A stretch of DNA of 64,000 bases from an uncultured Muribaculaceae bacterium (GTDB taxonomy: Bacteria > Bacteroidota > Bacteroidia > Bacteroidales > Muribaculaceae): positions 94,613 through 158,612 of the forward strand of contig CAJTQV010000007.1 in assembly GCA_910578385.1 (NCBI GenBank), written 5' to 3'. Positions 1 through 9,586 of this stretch are shown piece after piece. Within the stretch, counting starts at the first letter, position 1. Each line of letters begins with the position of its first letter. The position numbers and the translations under genes were made by a program. The notes beneath the pieces were generated by a model. That model did no database searches. It saw nothing but the letters and a program-made list of their open reading frames with translations, and was not told the origin of the DNA.

Positions 1-1
1 A

Positions 2-157
2 CGATACATTCCAAAATTCAAGGAAATTTCTCGTTTTATAACAAAAAAAGCCTATAGACACACTGCTGTAGAAGATAAAGAACTCTATATTTCTGCAAAG
101 TTGAAAAGAATTATAGAAATATCAAAATTATTATTGAAAAGCAATCACAATCACTAA
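2..157 (+). CDS. C-terminal fragment of an unidentified protein
   Basis: An open frame runs from the window edge to a TAA at 155-157, giving the last 51 residues of a basic protein with many Lys, Arg and Ile. It lies 14 bp upstream of a glycosyltransferase in the same direction and shares its low GC, so it is probably the 3' end of the preceding polysaccharide-locus gene. No motif is recognisable in this tail, and the function cannot be stated. Confidence 0.6.
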   Translation, partial: RYIPKFKEISRFITKKAYRHTAVEDKELYISAKLKRIIEISKLLLKSNHNH

Positions 158-171
158 CCCATTTTATTTAA

Positions 172-1446
172 ATGCGTATTTTACAGATTGCATCCGGTGA
201 TTTCTTCTCTTCCTACGGTGGAGGGCAGGTCTACGTTAAAAACATAGTAGACACTATGATCGATGCCGGAATTGACGTATCAATAATTTCTTTTATTCAT
301 AATGGCGATACCCAAAAGAAAAAATATAAGAATCATTCCATTTATGAGGTTCCTATCTCAATTGCAGAAAAGGACTTAGAAAAAATTGTTACAGAAATAG
401 AACCTAAGGTCATACACGCCCACAGCTATAAACATATTATATGTCGTCTTGGCACTAAACTTAATATTCCAGTGGTAGTGACCTCTCATCATGGCGGAAT
501 ACTGTGTCCCGCAGGTGCAAGACTGGATTGCAAAGACAATATATGCCATAGACAAATTAGTCACACGAACTGTCTGCCATGCTATCTTAGAACCATCCGT
601 ACCGGTTTGAAAATATGGTACCCGTTCATGAAACATATTCCTCAAAAGACATATATCTCTTTAGGAAACAAACTTTCTCATCTTCCATTCATACCTTTCA
701 TCAGCCCGATTGGTTCAGCGGCAACGCATATCGAGAATCATATCAACCATTGGCACGAAATATGCAAAAAGGCCAATATCATGATTGCCCCTTGCAATGA
801 AATTGCAACAGCAATGATTGAAAATGGATTAGACAAAACAAAAGTACGGGTTATTCCTCATGGAGTACCGTTGCCTGACAAGAAACCAGCTTTTCCTCCA
901 ATCATTGATGGCAAGATAAAGTTCTATTATGTAGGTCGTATATGCCATGTCAAAGGTATACACATATTGCTTGAAGCTTTCTCCAAAGTTATAAACTCAG
1001 CCATAGAACTTCATCTGATAGGGGGAGCGGGGAATAAGAATGAAGAGAAATATATGTCAGGCCTAAAAAATAAATATCAAAAGGATAAACGTATTATCTG
1101 GCATGGCAAGCTATCTCCAAGTCAAGTCTATAAGGAGACATCTAATTTCCATGTCTCTGTTACAGCTTCTATATTTCTTGAAGCCTTTGGTCTCAACATA
1201 GCAGAATCTCTTGCTCTCGGTAAACCGGTTCTTGCTTCTCGATGTGGAGGAGCGGAAATGCAAATTAAAGACGGAGTGAATGGTTGGCTTGTTAAACCAA
1301 ACGATGCAGACGCTCTTGCAAAAAAACTCACAGAAATTATACAGTCTCCGGACATAATAAAAAAGTATTCCTCAAATTGTAGGGCTATCTCTCTAAAAGA
1401 CCATTGCGACGTTCTTATTAAATTATATTACTCACTTATAAACTAA
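172..1446 (+). CDS. GT4-family glycosyltransferase
   Basis: This 424-residue protein has the two-Rossmann GT-B layout of family GT4, cytoplasmic enzymes that add sugars from nucleotide donors to a lipid-linked oligosaccharide. The N-terminal acceptor domain has a glycine loop (GGGQVY, residues 16-21). The donor domain carries the E-x7-E signature (E337 and E345 in EAFGLNIAE). Residues 112-137 hold five cysteines (112, 120, 125, 134, 137), a cluster also seen in the GT4 protein at 12136; metal binding is possible but unproven. The stop overlaps the next start (TAATG), so the two genes are translationally coupled. Donor and acceptor cannot be read from the sequence. GC is low compared with the housekeeping genes, which fits acquisition by transfer. 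Confidence 0.9.
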   Translation: MRILQIASGDFFSSYGGGQVYVKNIVDTMIDAGIDVSIISFIHNGDTQKKKYKNHSIYEVPISIAEKDLEKIVTEIEPKVIHAHSYKHIICRLGTKLNIPVVVTSHHGGILCPAGARLDCKDNICHRQISHTNCLPCYLRTIRTGLKIWYPFMKHIPQKTYISLGNKLSHLPFIPFISPIGSAATHIENHINHWHEICKKANIMIAPCNEIATAMIENGLDKTKVRVIPHGVPLPDKKPAFPPIIDGKIKFYYVGRICHVKGIHILLEAFSKVINSAIELHLIGGAGNKNEEKYMSGLKNKYQKDKRIIWHGKLSPSQVYKETSNFHVSVTASIFLEAFGLNIAESLALGKPVLASRCGGAEMQIKDGVNGWLVKPNDADALAKKLTEIIQSPDIIKKYSSNCRAISLKDHCDVLIKLYYSLIN

Positions 1447-2567
1447 TGAAAAGGATTCTTATCGACGCCAATCCAGTAGTTCCCTATCTTGTTGCAGGCA
1501 AAAACAGCGGAATAGGAAGAACAAATATGGAACTTATAAAAGCTCTCCATAACATTCCTCAAGAGGAAATACCATTTGAAATCTCACTATATACTCAAAA
1601 TTTAAAGGGTGTCAGTGCCAAAGCACTGAACACGCGCTTCAAGTCAATACACGCATATTGGCGTAATAACCCCAGGTGGAATAAATCTGCCGCATCATTA
1701 AGACTACGGGAACTGATTGGCAGATATGACCTGTTACATATAACACATAACTTTGAATACGTAGCTCATCCTGAAAATTGCATAGTTACTATTCATGATG
1801 CTATGATGTTTTCATATCCTGAGTCTTTTCTGAATCATGACTTCGCAAAGAGTACTTATCCCCCATTCGCACGTAAAGCAAAAGCTGTGATAACATGCAG
1901 CGAGAACTCAAAGAGAGAGATTGCCGAATACATGGATGTCAACCCCGATAAGATTTTTGTCACTCCTTGGGGTGTAGACCATAACCTTCTCTTCCCTCAC
2001 GAAGTACCTCCCTGTAGATATACAGATGGATATCCATATTTCATTTCCGTCTCGTGCGATAGGGGAAGAAAAAATACGATTGCGGTCGTTGAGGCATTTA
2101 TCGATTTCTACAAAAACACTCCTACTCACCACCTTATTCTTGTTTGGAGAAAACCGACTGACGAAGTCCGAGAATTGATTAATAAGAATTCTCATGTTGC
2201 AGATAAGATTCATTTCGTATCAAATATATCAAATGAGGAATTAGCTGATCTCTATGCCGGTGCCACATGTTCATTTTTCCCAAGTAAATATGAGGGTTTT
2301 GGACTTCCTATTGCTGAATCCATGGCTTGTGGCACTCCGGTTGTGACATGTCGTAACAGTTCCCTTGAAGAAGTTGGTGGCGACGTAGCTCTATATGTAG
2401 AACCTGATGACATATCGGCCATGTCAGAAATAATGCTAAAATTCGAATCTGGAGAGCTCCAAAAGACTGATTTATCTGAATTAAATCTTCAACAGAGCAT
2501 GAATTTCACATGGGAAAGATGCTCACGCCTCACTTTAGACGTTTATCGCAGATGCTTGGGCATATAA
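1446..2567 (+). CDS. GT4-family glycosyltransferase
   Basis: A 373-residue GT-B enzyme, typical in length for GT4. The N-terminus carries a glycine-containing loop (GKNSGIGR, near 18-25) and the donor domain has E283 and E291 in EGFGLPIAE followed by SMACGTPVV. This arrangement resembles mannosyl- and rhamnosyltransferases of the WbaZ/RfaB type, but specificity is inference. The start overlaps the stop of the upstream glycosyltransferase by one base, and the 3' end overlaps the PIG-L gene. The three therefore form one transcriptional unit building a surface polysaccharide repeat unit. The GC-poor codon use continues from the previous gene and ends near this gene's 3' end. Confidence 0.9.
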   Translation: MKRILIDANPVVPYLVAGKNSGIGRTNMELIKALHNIPQEEIPFEISLYTQNLKGVSAKALNTRFKSIHAYWRNNPRWNKSAASLRLRELIGRYDLLHITHNFEYVAHPENCIVTIHDAMMFSYPESFLNHDFAKSTYPPFARKAKAVITCSENSKREIAEYMDVNPDKIFVTPWGVDHNLLFPHEVPPCRYTDGYPYFISVSCDRGRKNTIAVVEAFIDFYKNTPTHHLILVWRKPTDEVRELINKNSHVADKIHFVSNISNEELADLYAGATCSFFPSKYEGFGLPIAESMACGTPVVTCRNSSLEEVGGDVALYVEPDDISAMSEIMLKFESGELQKTDLSELNLQQSMNFTWERCSRLTLDVYRRCLGI

Positions 2568-3289
2568 AAAATACTATTCGTGATTTCCGCTGCTGGATTC
2601 TAAGACAAAAAGCTCGTAATCAGGGTACATTAGACATTACCGACTCAACCCTCATCATCGCTCCGCACCCCGATGACGAAACCATCGGCTGCGGTGGCTT
2701 GATAACTCATCTTATAACCAGCGGCAACCCTCCCTATGTCGCAATACTTACCGGAGGGGGAGGCTCTCTCCACAACCACAGTGACATTACAGAAGAAACA
2801 GTAATCGAAGCACGCCGCAAACTGACTCTTGACTCAGCCTGCGAACTTGGTCTTCCGGCAGCAAATATCCATTTCCTCGATTTCAAGGATGGAAGTATCT
2901 CTGCGCGTCCCAAGACAGAGATGGAACGGCTGCGTAGTCTTATTGCTGAACTGAAACCGGCAAACATCCTCGTTCCGCACAGCGGCGAGGGATGGCCAGA
3001 CCATCTCGCCGCCCGAGAAATCGGAATCTCTCTCGCCTCGGCTAACACAAATGTCTGGGAATATTGCGTCTGGATGTGGTATTACAACGTCTGGAACCTC
3101 GATTGGCACAACGCCCGCAAACTTCACCTCTCTCCAGCAGAACACAAAGCCAAACTTCGTGCCGTTCATGCATACGTCACCCCCAAAGCACCGTGCGGAG
3201 CACCATGGAGCGGAGTGTTACCCGCCCCATTCATACGCGCCAACACCACCCGCACCGAACTCTATTTTCATTTAAACAACGACTGCTAA
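2552..3289 (+). CDS. PIG-L/LmbE-family N-deacetylase
   Basis: The protein carries the zinc-binding PHPDDE motif (about residues 38-43) and the later WPDH motif (about 148-151) that define the PIG-L/LmbE family. These enzymes remove acetyl groups from N-acetylglucosamine-type sugars. In this locus it probably deacetylates a sugar of the growing surface glycan. I prefer the ATG at 2552 (245 residues, 16-bp overlap with the upstream gene). An ATG at 2510 would add 14 residues and a 58-bp overlap with no family similarity. GC is higher than in the two preceding glycosyltransferases, so a composition boundary falls at this junction. Confidence 0.88.
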   Translation: MLGHIKNTIRDFRCWILRQKARNQGTLDITDSTLIIAPHPDDETIGCGGLITHLITSGNPPYVAILTGGGGSLHNHSDITEETVIEARRKLTLDSACELGLPAANIHFLDFKDGSISARPKTEMERLRSLIAELKPANILVPHSGEGWPDHLAAREIGISLASANTNVWEYCVWMWYYNVWNLDWHNARKLHLSPAEHKAKLRAVHAYVTPKAPCGAPWSGVLPAPFIRANTTRTELYFHLNNDC

Positions 3290-3388
3290 GTAATGAGTCT
3301 ATGATTTGAATGAATAAACGCATTGATGTGAATCTACTCATTTGATACTTCATAACTCATAACTCGGACTTAGTACCTACTTATTATC

Positions 3389-4732
3389 ATGCAAATCATA
3401 TTACTTTCCGGCGGTTCGGGCACACGTCTTTGGCCTCTGTCAAATGATGCACGGTCAAAGCAGTTCCTTCGTATCCTGGATAACAAGGAGGCAACCGGAC
3501 GCGAATCGATGGTGCAGCGAGTAATGCGTCAATTACGCTCTTCCGGGATTGAAGCTGATATTACCGTCGCAACCAGTGATTCACAAAAGGATTCGGTCAT
3601 TGCCCAGCTTGGCGATTCTGTTGACATAGTTACCGAACCTTCACGAAGGGATACTTTCCCGGCAATATGCCTGGCATGTGAATATCTCTCAAAGCAACGC
3701 AACTGCAAGCCCGATGAAATTGTGGTTGTAATGCCTTGCGATCCTTATACTGAAACAGAATATTTTCACGTCATCAAACGTATGGCGGACGGCATTTCCG
3801 AAAATGCAGCTGATCTCATCGTAATGGGAATCGAACCGACTTATCCGTCAGCGAAGTACGGATATGTTGTCCCTGAAAATGGGAACTGCGTTGATGGAAT
3901 AATTCCGGTACACAATTTTACTGAGAAACCGGATGTGCAGACTGCCGGACACCTCATTTCCGAAGGCGCTCTCTGGAACGGTGGTGTCTTTGCATTCAGT
4001 CTTGGATACCTCACTGAAATCGCCGCAAAATATGTTGACGCCCCAACTTTCGATGAAATCAGGAACCGATACAAGGAGTTCCCAAAAATCAGTTTCGACT
4101 ACGAAGTAGCTGAAAAAGAAAAGAATGCCGGGATGGTCAGATACCATGGCAAATGGAAGGACCTCGGCACATGGAACACTCTGACTGACGAGTTACCTAC
4201 AACTGAATTTGGCAATGTCATCACTGACGGTTCCGGTGAGAATACGCATGTCTTCAATGAGCTTGGCATTCCATTGCTCTGCCTCGGAACCAAAGACCTT
4301 GTTATCGCAGCGTCGCCTGACGGAATCATCGTTTCTGAAAAAAGCAAAAGTGAGAATGTAAAAACCTATGCACAGCAGCTGAAGAACCGTCCCATGTATG
4401 AAGAACGCCGATGGGGAACATATAAGGTAATTGATTCAATTACTTTCCCTGACGGATTCTGTGCGCTCACCAAACAACTGACTCTCAACCCCGGATGTTC
4501 AATCAGCTACCAACGCCATGAATATCGTGACGAAGTATGGACTTTTATCGATGGCGAAGGAGAGATAATAATAGATGACCAGCGACGTAGCATTCAACGT
4601 GGAGAGACCGTAACCATTCCCAAAGGCTGCAAACATGCCCTTAAGGCATATACAAGCCTGACCTTTATAGAGGTGCAAAGCGGAAGCAATCTTGTGGAAG
4701 AGGATATAGAACGCTTTCCGCTGGACTGGTAA
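3389..4732 (+). CDS. manC: Mannose-1-phosphate guanylyltransferase, ManC type
   Basis: The 447-residue protein starts with the nucleotidyltransferase signature LLSGGSGTRLWPLS, followed by a SKQFL motif, which places it in the GDP-mannose pyrophosphorylase family. The enzyme makes GDP-mannose from mannose-1-phosphate and GTP. The C-terminal third (from about residue 335) is a cupin of the type II phosphomannose isomerase kind, with RHEYRDEVWTF and a final GSNLVEEDIER segment. Length fits ManC/CpsB proteins. Whether the cupin half is active as an isomerase cannot be decided here. It supplies GDP-mannose, or GDP-fucose precursors, to the neighbouring transferases. Confidence 0.93.
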   Translation: MQIILLSGGSGTRLWPLSNDARSKQFLRILDNKEATGRESMVQRVMRQLRSSGIEADITVATSDSQKDSVIAQLGDSVDIVTEPSRRDTFPAICLACEYLSKQRNCKPDEIVVVMPCDPYTETEYFHVIKRMADGISENAADLIVMGIEPTYPSAKYGYVVPENGNCVDGIIPVHNFTEKPDVQTAGHLISEGALWNGGVFAFSLGYLTEIAAKYVDAPTFDEIRNRYKEFPKISFDYEVAEKEKNAGMVRYHGKWKDLGTWNTLTDELPTTEFGNVITDGSGENTHVFNELGIPLLCLGTKDLVIAASPDGIIVSEKSKSENVKTYAQQLKNRPMYEERRWGTYKVIDSITFPDGFCALTKQLTLNPGCSISYQRHEYRDEVWTFIDGEGEIIIDDQRRSIQRGETVTIPKGCKHALKAYTSLTFIEVQSGSNLVEEDIERFPLDW

Positions 4733-4798
4733 AACTTAGGTTCCAGTTCCTTTATTTTGAGCAAACACCCGCATCAATATAATTGCGTATTTTGCGAT

Positions 4799-5980
4799 AT
4801 GACAACAGAAACGCTGCCTGAACCCGCAGAAATTGATTTCATTATTTTTGGAGCCGGAAATTACAACTCGCTCGGAGTGCTTCATGCTATGGCTGAAGCG
4901 GGTAGAGAATGTTTCCTTCTGATTATAGGTGACTCAAAAGACAAGAAACAAGGTAACATTATAGGATATAGCCGCTTTGCAAAGCATATCCATCATGTAT
5001 CTTCGGCCGATGAAGGCGTTGAATGGCTTCTAACGTCACAAAACAACTTCCTAAAAGGAACTGTAATTTATCCAACCGGAGACATTGAAGAGAAAGCACT
5101 TGACCAAAACCTCAAACGATTATCTGCAAGATACATTTTCCCGAATGCCGGCATCCAAGGCCGCGTATCGGAACTGATGGATAAACAACTACAGACTGCG
5201 CTTGCCGAACAGTCAGGCATACGCATTTTGAAAAGCCGGTTCAGCAATGCTCCGGATTTTACATACGGTGAAGTTGAGTATCCATGCATGGTTAAACCTC
5301 TCAACAGCACTTCGGGTTCCAAGGGAGACATGCGTGTATGCGAAACCGAGCAGGAACTTGATGATGCGTTGACACATGGCCGCAATACAAAAGAATTTAT
5401 TGTTCAACAGTACATTCGCAACGAGGCAGACCTCCTGTTTTTAGGTGTGGCCCTGCCAAATGGTGATGTCATCATACCGGCATTGGTAAAAAAGCCGGGA
5501 GTATCACCTACGGGAGAATATACCCACGCCATAATAACAACAGATGTCGATACACATCTACCGGAACGAAAACAAGTTGAAAATTTCGTAAAAAATATTG
5601 GATACTGCGGTCCGTTCAGCATAGAATTTGGACTCGAAAAGGAGAAAAACTACTTCTTTGAGATAAATCTACGCAACGACGGCACCTCACACTATCCCCT
5701 CAACGCCGGAGTAAACATTCCTATGATATGGTACCAAGCTTTGCGCAATCTGTCGTTCAAATCGGGATTCCCTTCCGTCGAATATGAAATGATAGACGAA
5801 GTAGCAGATTTGCGTCGGGTAATCGGACATGAACTCTCTCTCTCATCTTGGTTAAAATCATTCCGCAAAGCCGGGACCTACCGCTACTACCGCAAGTCAG
5901 ACAAAAACCTGCGGCGCGTGCTCATATCTATGTTCCTTAACAGAACTACAGACAAAGTCAGAAGATTATTTTTTCAATAA
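4799..5980 (+). CDS. ATP-grasp carboxylate-amine ligase
   Basis: The protein has an N-terminal Rossmann-like domain (IIFGAGNYNSLGVL) and a central ATP-grasp fold. A lysine-bearing VKPLNSTSGSKGD stretch binds ATP, and the metal-binding segment FFEINLRNDGTSHYPLNAG follows. Such ligases join a carboxylate to an amine through an acyl-phosphate; the closest known idea is D-aspartate ligase-like or carbamoyl-phosphate-synthase-like proteins of capsule loci. It may amidate or add an amino acid to a sugar; the substrate is unknown. The ATG at 4799 is chosen. A TTG at 4757 would add 14 residues (with two cysteines) that do not resemble the family. It follows manC by 66 bp on the same strand. Confidence 0.8.
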   Translation: MTTETLPEPAEIDFIIFGAGNYNSLGVLHAMAEAGRECFLLIIGDSKDKKQGNIIGYSRFAKHIHHVSSADEGVEWLLTSQNNFLKGTVIYPTGDIEEKALDQNLKRLSARYIFPNAGIQGRVSELMDKQLQTALAEQSGIRILKSRFSNAPDFTYGEVEYPCMVKPLNSTSGSKGDMRVCETEQELDDALTHGRNTKEFIVQQYIRNEADLLFLGVALPNGDVIIPALVKKPGVSPTGEYTHAIITTDVDTHLPERKQVENFVKNIGYCGPFSIEFGLEKEKNYFFEINLRNDGTSHYPLNAGVNIPMIWYQALRNLSFKSGFPSVEYEMIDEVADLRRVIGHELSLSSWLKSFRKAGTYRYYRKSDKNLRRVLISMFLNRTTDKVRRLFFQ

Positions 5981-6002
5981 AATTTCAATCTCCTCCGCCA
6001 AC

Positions 6003-7036
6003 ATGACACAAAAACCAATTTCACAAAACAATGGGCAATATACTACCCCCCCCCGAAAACAACCGGTAAAAGTCGCGTTGACTATGTTGACCTCTTGAAA
6101 GGTATTACAATTCTATGGGTGATTTGGATTCACTCAGATCACCCTGACTTTGGCAATTTCAGAATGCCGGTATTCTTTTTTGCCAGTGGAATTTTCTTTA
6201 AGTTATCAGACCCAAAGTCATTCTTTACAAAAAGATGGTATTCATTCATAATCCCATTTCTATTCTTCTATATTGCATCTATTCCATTTGAATGGATGAT
6301 TGACCTTTGGGATTACAGGACATTAGATGCTTTCGATTGGAACAGAATAATGAGTTTATTTTCCAACGATGGCTTGTTAATAAATCCACCGCTATGGTTC
6401 CTACTGGTACTATTCTTCATACAATCGCTATCCTATGTGGTATTCCGATTGAATAAATCAATCATATGGATATTATGTATTGCATCATTATTTTTTCATG
6501 AGGAATTATTAGGGTTACCATGTCATTTTATGATAAAAAAAGGATTAGCATATTTCGGATATTTTGGTTTAGGATACCTGATAGGTAAACCTATGATAAA
6601 ACTGATGTGCAATCTGAAGCGAAAGACTATGGTATTTATTGCGACTCTTGCAGTATTATTTATAAGCATACTGTATTTGGACAATGGTTTACCGGACTAT
6701 CACTTTATGATTGAACGTATAAAACAAATCGCTTTCACGCTATCATTCATGACATTTTTTTCGTTTTTCGACGGAGTAAAATGGCTTGGTTTCCTACGGT
6801 TCTATGGAAAAGAATCTTTAATTGTATTGGGTACACACCAGTGGTTTCTTATTCCTATAAGAAGAGTAGTATTTAAGTTTATTCAAATACACAATCCTAT
6901 AATCGGATTTTTCATGGCTGCACTAACTGCTGTCATTCTTTACCCTGTAATAAAGTTCCTTAATAAAAAAATACCTGTTTTCGTCGGGAAAAGAAAAAAT
7001 ATTGAAAAAGGGAGATTGAAGATTAGTCCCGCATAG
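6003..7036 (+). CDS. Acyltransferase-3 family O-acyltransferase, out of frame at a C9 tract
   Basis: From about 6062 the frame encodes a multi-spanning acyltransferase-3 protein beginning RVDYVDLLKGITILWVIWIH, the conserved first helix of these O-acetyltransferases. They acetylate sugars at the inner membrane. In this frame the first usable start is a TTG at 6095, which would cut off the conserved RVDYVD. An ATG at 6003 is well placed 22 bp after the previous gene, but its frame is shifted by the nine-C run at 6046-6054 and stops at 6096-6098. With ten C (or seven) the ATG frame joins the acyltransferase frame, giving 344 residues. The copy in this sequence is therefore off, or very weakly expressed from TTG. 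The gene is AT-rich relative to its neighbours. Confidence 0.8.
6046..6054 (+). repeat. Poly-C (C9) tract in the acyltransferase coding region
   Basis: Nine consecutive C lie 43 bases after the ATG at 6003. Changing the count by +1 or -2 restores one continuous acyltransferase frame. Tracts of this kind mutate by slipped-strand mispairing and are classic contingency switches for surface glycan modification. A sequencing or assembly length error cannot be excluded from one sequence. Confidence 0.85.
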
Positions 7037-7058
7037 TATTAAGTATAGTATAACCTTT

Positions 7059-8198
7059 ATGAAACGCGTTCTCGTGTGCATACCTTGTCTTCTTACCGGA
7101 GGCACTGAAATCCAGACACTGAGTCTGGTCAAAGCTCTGATTGCAGCCCGGCACAATGTTACCGTCGCATGCTACTTCGAGCATTCCGATTCCATGGTAG
7201 CCCTTTATCAGGAGGCTGGGGCACAGGTACGCTTATTGTCACAAGATGGTAACAGACCTTCCGGTATCAAGGAAACTATAGCTCATCTTTGGAAAGGCCT
7301 CAAAGGAATTGTTAGGGATGTTCGTCCTGATGTTGCACATATACAATATATGGCACCGGGCGCAATACCTGTTATAATATTGCGGCTACTTGGCGTTAAG
7401 AAAATAATAGCAACAGCCCATACCTCAGGTGATATCTACTCTCCCAAAGGATTGAAACTTATTTCTCTTCTCAACAACCGGTTTCTAACTGCTTTCCAGT
7501 GTATAACAGAACGTGCAGAAAAGTCTTTTTTCGGCTCTTCTCAATTATACTCTCCAAATCTCAAACTCAAAAAGCACGGAAACCATTTCACAATCTACAA
7601 TAATCTCCCCTCATACATCTCCCTCCGTGAAACTCCACGCTCTTTTGATGCAAACGGCAGTTTGACAATAGGTGTTGTCAGCCGTCTCGAACCAATCAAG
7701 GGTATGGACTTGGTAATTCCCGCTTTTGCGGAAGTCAAAAAGAATTTCGCGAATATCCGTTTGCTCGTTGTCGGTGATGGCTCTCTGCGCCAATCAATGG
7801 AGAAGCAAACGCAGGAATCCAATATACAGGACTCAGTAACTTTTGCTGGGCGTCAGCCGCAAGAGAAACTCCAATCATACTACGACAATATTGATATCCT
7901 GCTTATGCCTTCCCGCTCCGAAGGTTTCGGACTGACGGCAGTCGAAGGCATGGCTCGTGGTTGCGTACTTGTAGCCGCTGATACCGGCGGCCTACCCGAG
8001 GTCATTCGCGACGGCATAGATGGCCTGCTTCACAAACCTGAATCTTTAGTATCTATTGTAGATAAACTTCTGGAACTCCTTAGCAACCCCGATAAACTTC
8101 AACAACTATCTGACAACTCACGGCTGCGGGCGCAGCTTTTCTCCACCGAGGGATACAACTGTCAGATTGCAACCCTATATTCAACTCTCTCAAATTAA
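7059..8198 (+). CDS. GT4-family glycosyltransferase
   Basis: A 379-residue GT-B glycosyltransferase. The N-terminus (VLVCIPCLLTGGTEIQTL) has the glycine loop at residues 13-15. The donor-binding half has VVSRLEPIKGMDL near 207-218 and the E-x7-E signature at E288 and E296 (EGFGLTAVE), with GGLPEVI downstream. It belongs with enzymes that extend capsule or O-antigen repeat units; the sugar is unknown. It begins 22 bp after the acyltransferase, so co-transcription is likely. GC rises sharply from the AT-rich acyltransferase, which supports a mosaic origin of the locus. Confidence 0.9.
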   Translation: MKRVLVCIPCLLTGGTEIQTLSLVKALIAARHNVTVACYFEHSDSMVALYQEAGAQVRLLSQDGNRPSGIKETIAHLWKGLKGIVRDVRPDVAHIQYMAPGAIPVIILRLLGVKKIIATAHTSGDIYSPKGLKLISLLNNRFLTAFQCITERAEKSFFGSSQLYSPNLKLKKHGNHFTIYNNLPSYISLRETPRSFDANGSLTIGVVSRLEPIKGMDLVIPAFAEVKKNFANIRLLVVGDGSLRQSMEKQTQESNIQDSVTFAGRQPQEKLQSYYDNIDILLMPSRSEGFGLTAVEGMARGCVLVAADTGGLPEVIRDGIDGLLHKPESLVSIVDKLLELLSNPDKLQQLSDNSRLRAQLFSTEGYNCQIATLYSTLSN

Positions 8199-8287
8199 AA
8201 CCCTCATATCTCCTTACACGCATTGGCGCGCTATGCACTCCTGATGCAGCCACCTCTGTCGCACGCTAAAATATAAAACCAACAACA

Positions 8288-9586
8288 ATGCAATACCTCA
8301 ACATACTGTACTTCCTTATAATTTCAATCATCGGTTACAGATTCCTTCGTTCCGATGGTAAGATTATCAAGGGAGCTTTCGACAACACAGAAACCTACCA
8401 TTACTCAGGAACAGAATTATTCTGGTGTCTCACTTTTGCCACCGGACTTCTTGCATTTTCTCTGGATGTCGGACTTGACCTGATGGCAATACGTTTGCTG
8501 GTTCTGGAGATTTTCTGCATTACGGGCTTGTCTATCTCAAAAAATAAAGTTATTATATCCGGTGCTTTAAAAATCTATATTATATTTATGATATGGATTA
8601 TAGTCGGCCTATTTTATGCTCCAGCACCTTTTTTTGGGATCCGTACAATCCTAAAGTATCTATACCCTTTATTGTTGTGCCTATTTGCCTGTTCGATTGT
8701 TCGAGACAACCAGGTTTTCATAAAATCTTGTCTTTTTGCAAGATTAGTTGGTATTATATCAATAGCCATTTCTTTTATACCTCTGATTGAATGGATTCTT
8801 TTTCCTGGAGTTATTTGGTATTATACGGCACGAGCCATAAATTATATTTCCATTATGATTTTCTCTTTGGGAATGTACTATTTTACCAACAAGAAGAAAC
8901 AAAATTTTTTTTATGTTTTACTATTTTTAGCTCCCTGTTGTATCTGGGTATTCCGAACGTCTATAATGGGTTCTCTTGTTGCTGTAATGGCTTTCTTCTT
9001 TATCAAATATAAGCTGAAATCTTTGCCCTTGATTTTAGGTGTATTTTTATTGGGAATAATAGCAATCTTCACCGTTCCAGCAATTAAAGAAAAAATGTTC
9101 TTCGATGATAGTATAACTCTTACTGATTTTCGTGAAGGAAAGGTTAATGATCAAGATATAAATACGAACGCAAGATCTTGGATGTGGGAAACTCTCCAAA
9201 ATAAATTCTATGAGGACAATAAACTGACAGGTAGCGGAACTGGAACCGTACAAGCTTACATGTACACTCATTCGAAAGAATTTAGCAATTTAACTGTTCC
9301 CCACTCCGACTTCGTACAACAGAAGTGCGACAACGGTCTCATCGGCCTAATCCTCTATGGTGCCGTTGCATTCTTCATATTCCTCGACGCGTTCCGCACT
9401 TACTGGCGTGCGCGTTCTGCACCACTCCAACTTTGCGCCATCGTTGCCGGTGCCTCAATAGTCGGAGTATACGCCACCCTATATTCCGACAACGTCGTCA
9501 ACTACTCCATGGCTACCCTGTCCATGCCATTCGGATTCTACGGAATGATGCTCGGCCTCCGCCACTCCGAACAAAACAATGATTAA
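8288..9586 (+). CDS. Wzy-like O-antigen/capsule polymerase
   Basis: A 432-residue protein with about ten to twelve hydrophobic segments and a large periplasmic loop near residues 275-340 containing NTNARSWMWE and HSDFVQQKCDNGLIGL. This is the layout of the O-antigen ligase/polymerase (Wzy_C) superfamily, where the HSDF-type loop is typical. Such proteins join lipid-linked repeat units at the periplasmic face. Sequence identity in the family is low, so ligase versus polymerase cannot be told apart; its place among transferase genes favours polymerase. The last 280 bp (from about 9310) are GC-rich while the rest is AT-rich, suggesting recombination inside the gene. Confidence 0.82.
   Translation: MQYLNILYFLIISIIGYRFLRSDGKIIKGAFDNTETYHYSGTELFWCLTFATGLLAFSLDVGLDLMAIRLLVLEIFCITGLSISKNKVIISGALKIYIIFMIWIIVGLFYAPAPFFGIRTILKYLYPLLLCLFACSIVRDNQVFIKSCLFARLVGIISIAISFIPLIEWILFPGVIWYYTARAINYISIMIFSLGMYYFTNKKKQNFFYVLLFLAPCCIWVFRTSIMGSLVAVMAFFFIKYKLKSLPLILGVFLLGIIAIFTVPAIKEKMFFDDSITLTDFREGKVNDQDINTNARSWMWETLQNKFYEDNKLTGSGTGTVQAYMYTHSKEFSNLTVPHSDFVQQKCDNGLIGLILYGAVAFFIFLDAFRTYWRARSAPLQLCAIVAGASIVGVYATLYSDNVVNYSMATLSMPFGFYGMMLGLRHSEQNND

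Noticed and set aside
6003..6098. Separate 31-codon ORF before the acyltransferase
   Set aside because: It is best explained as the true N-terminus of the acyltransferase put out of frame by the C9 tract.
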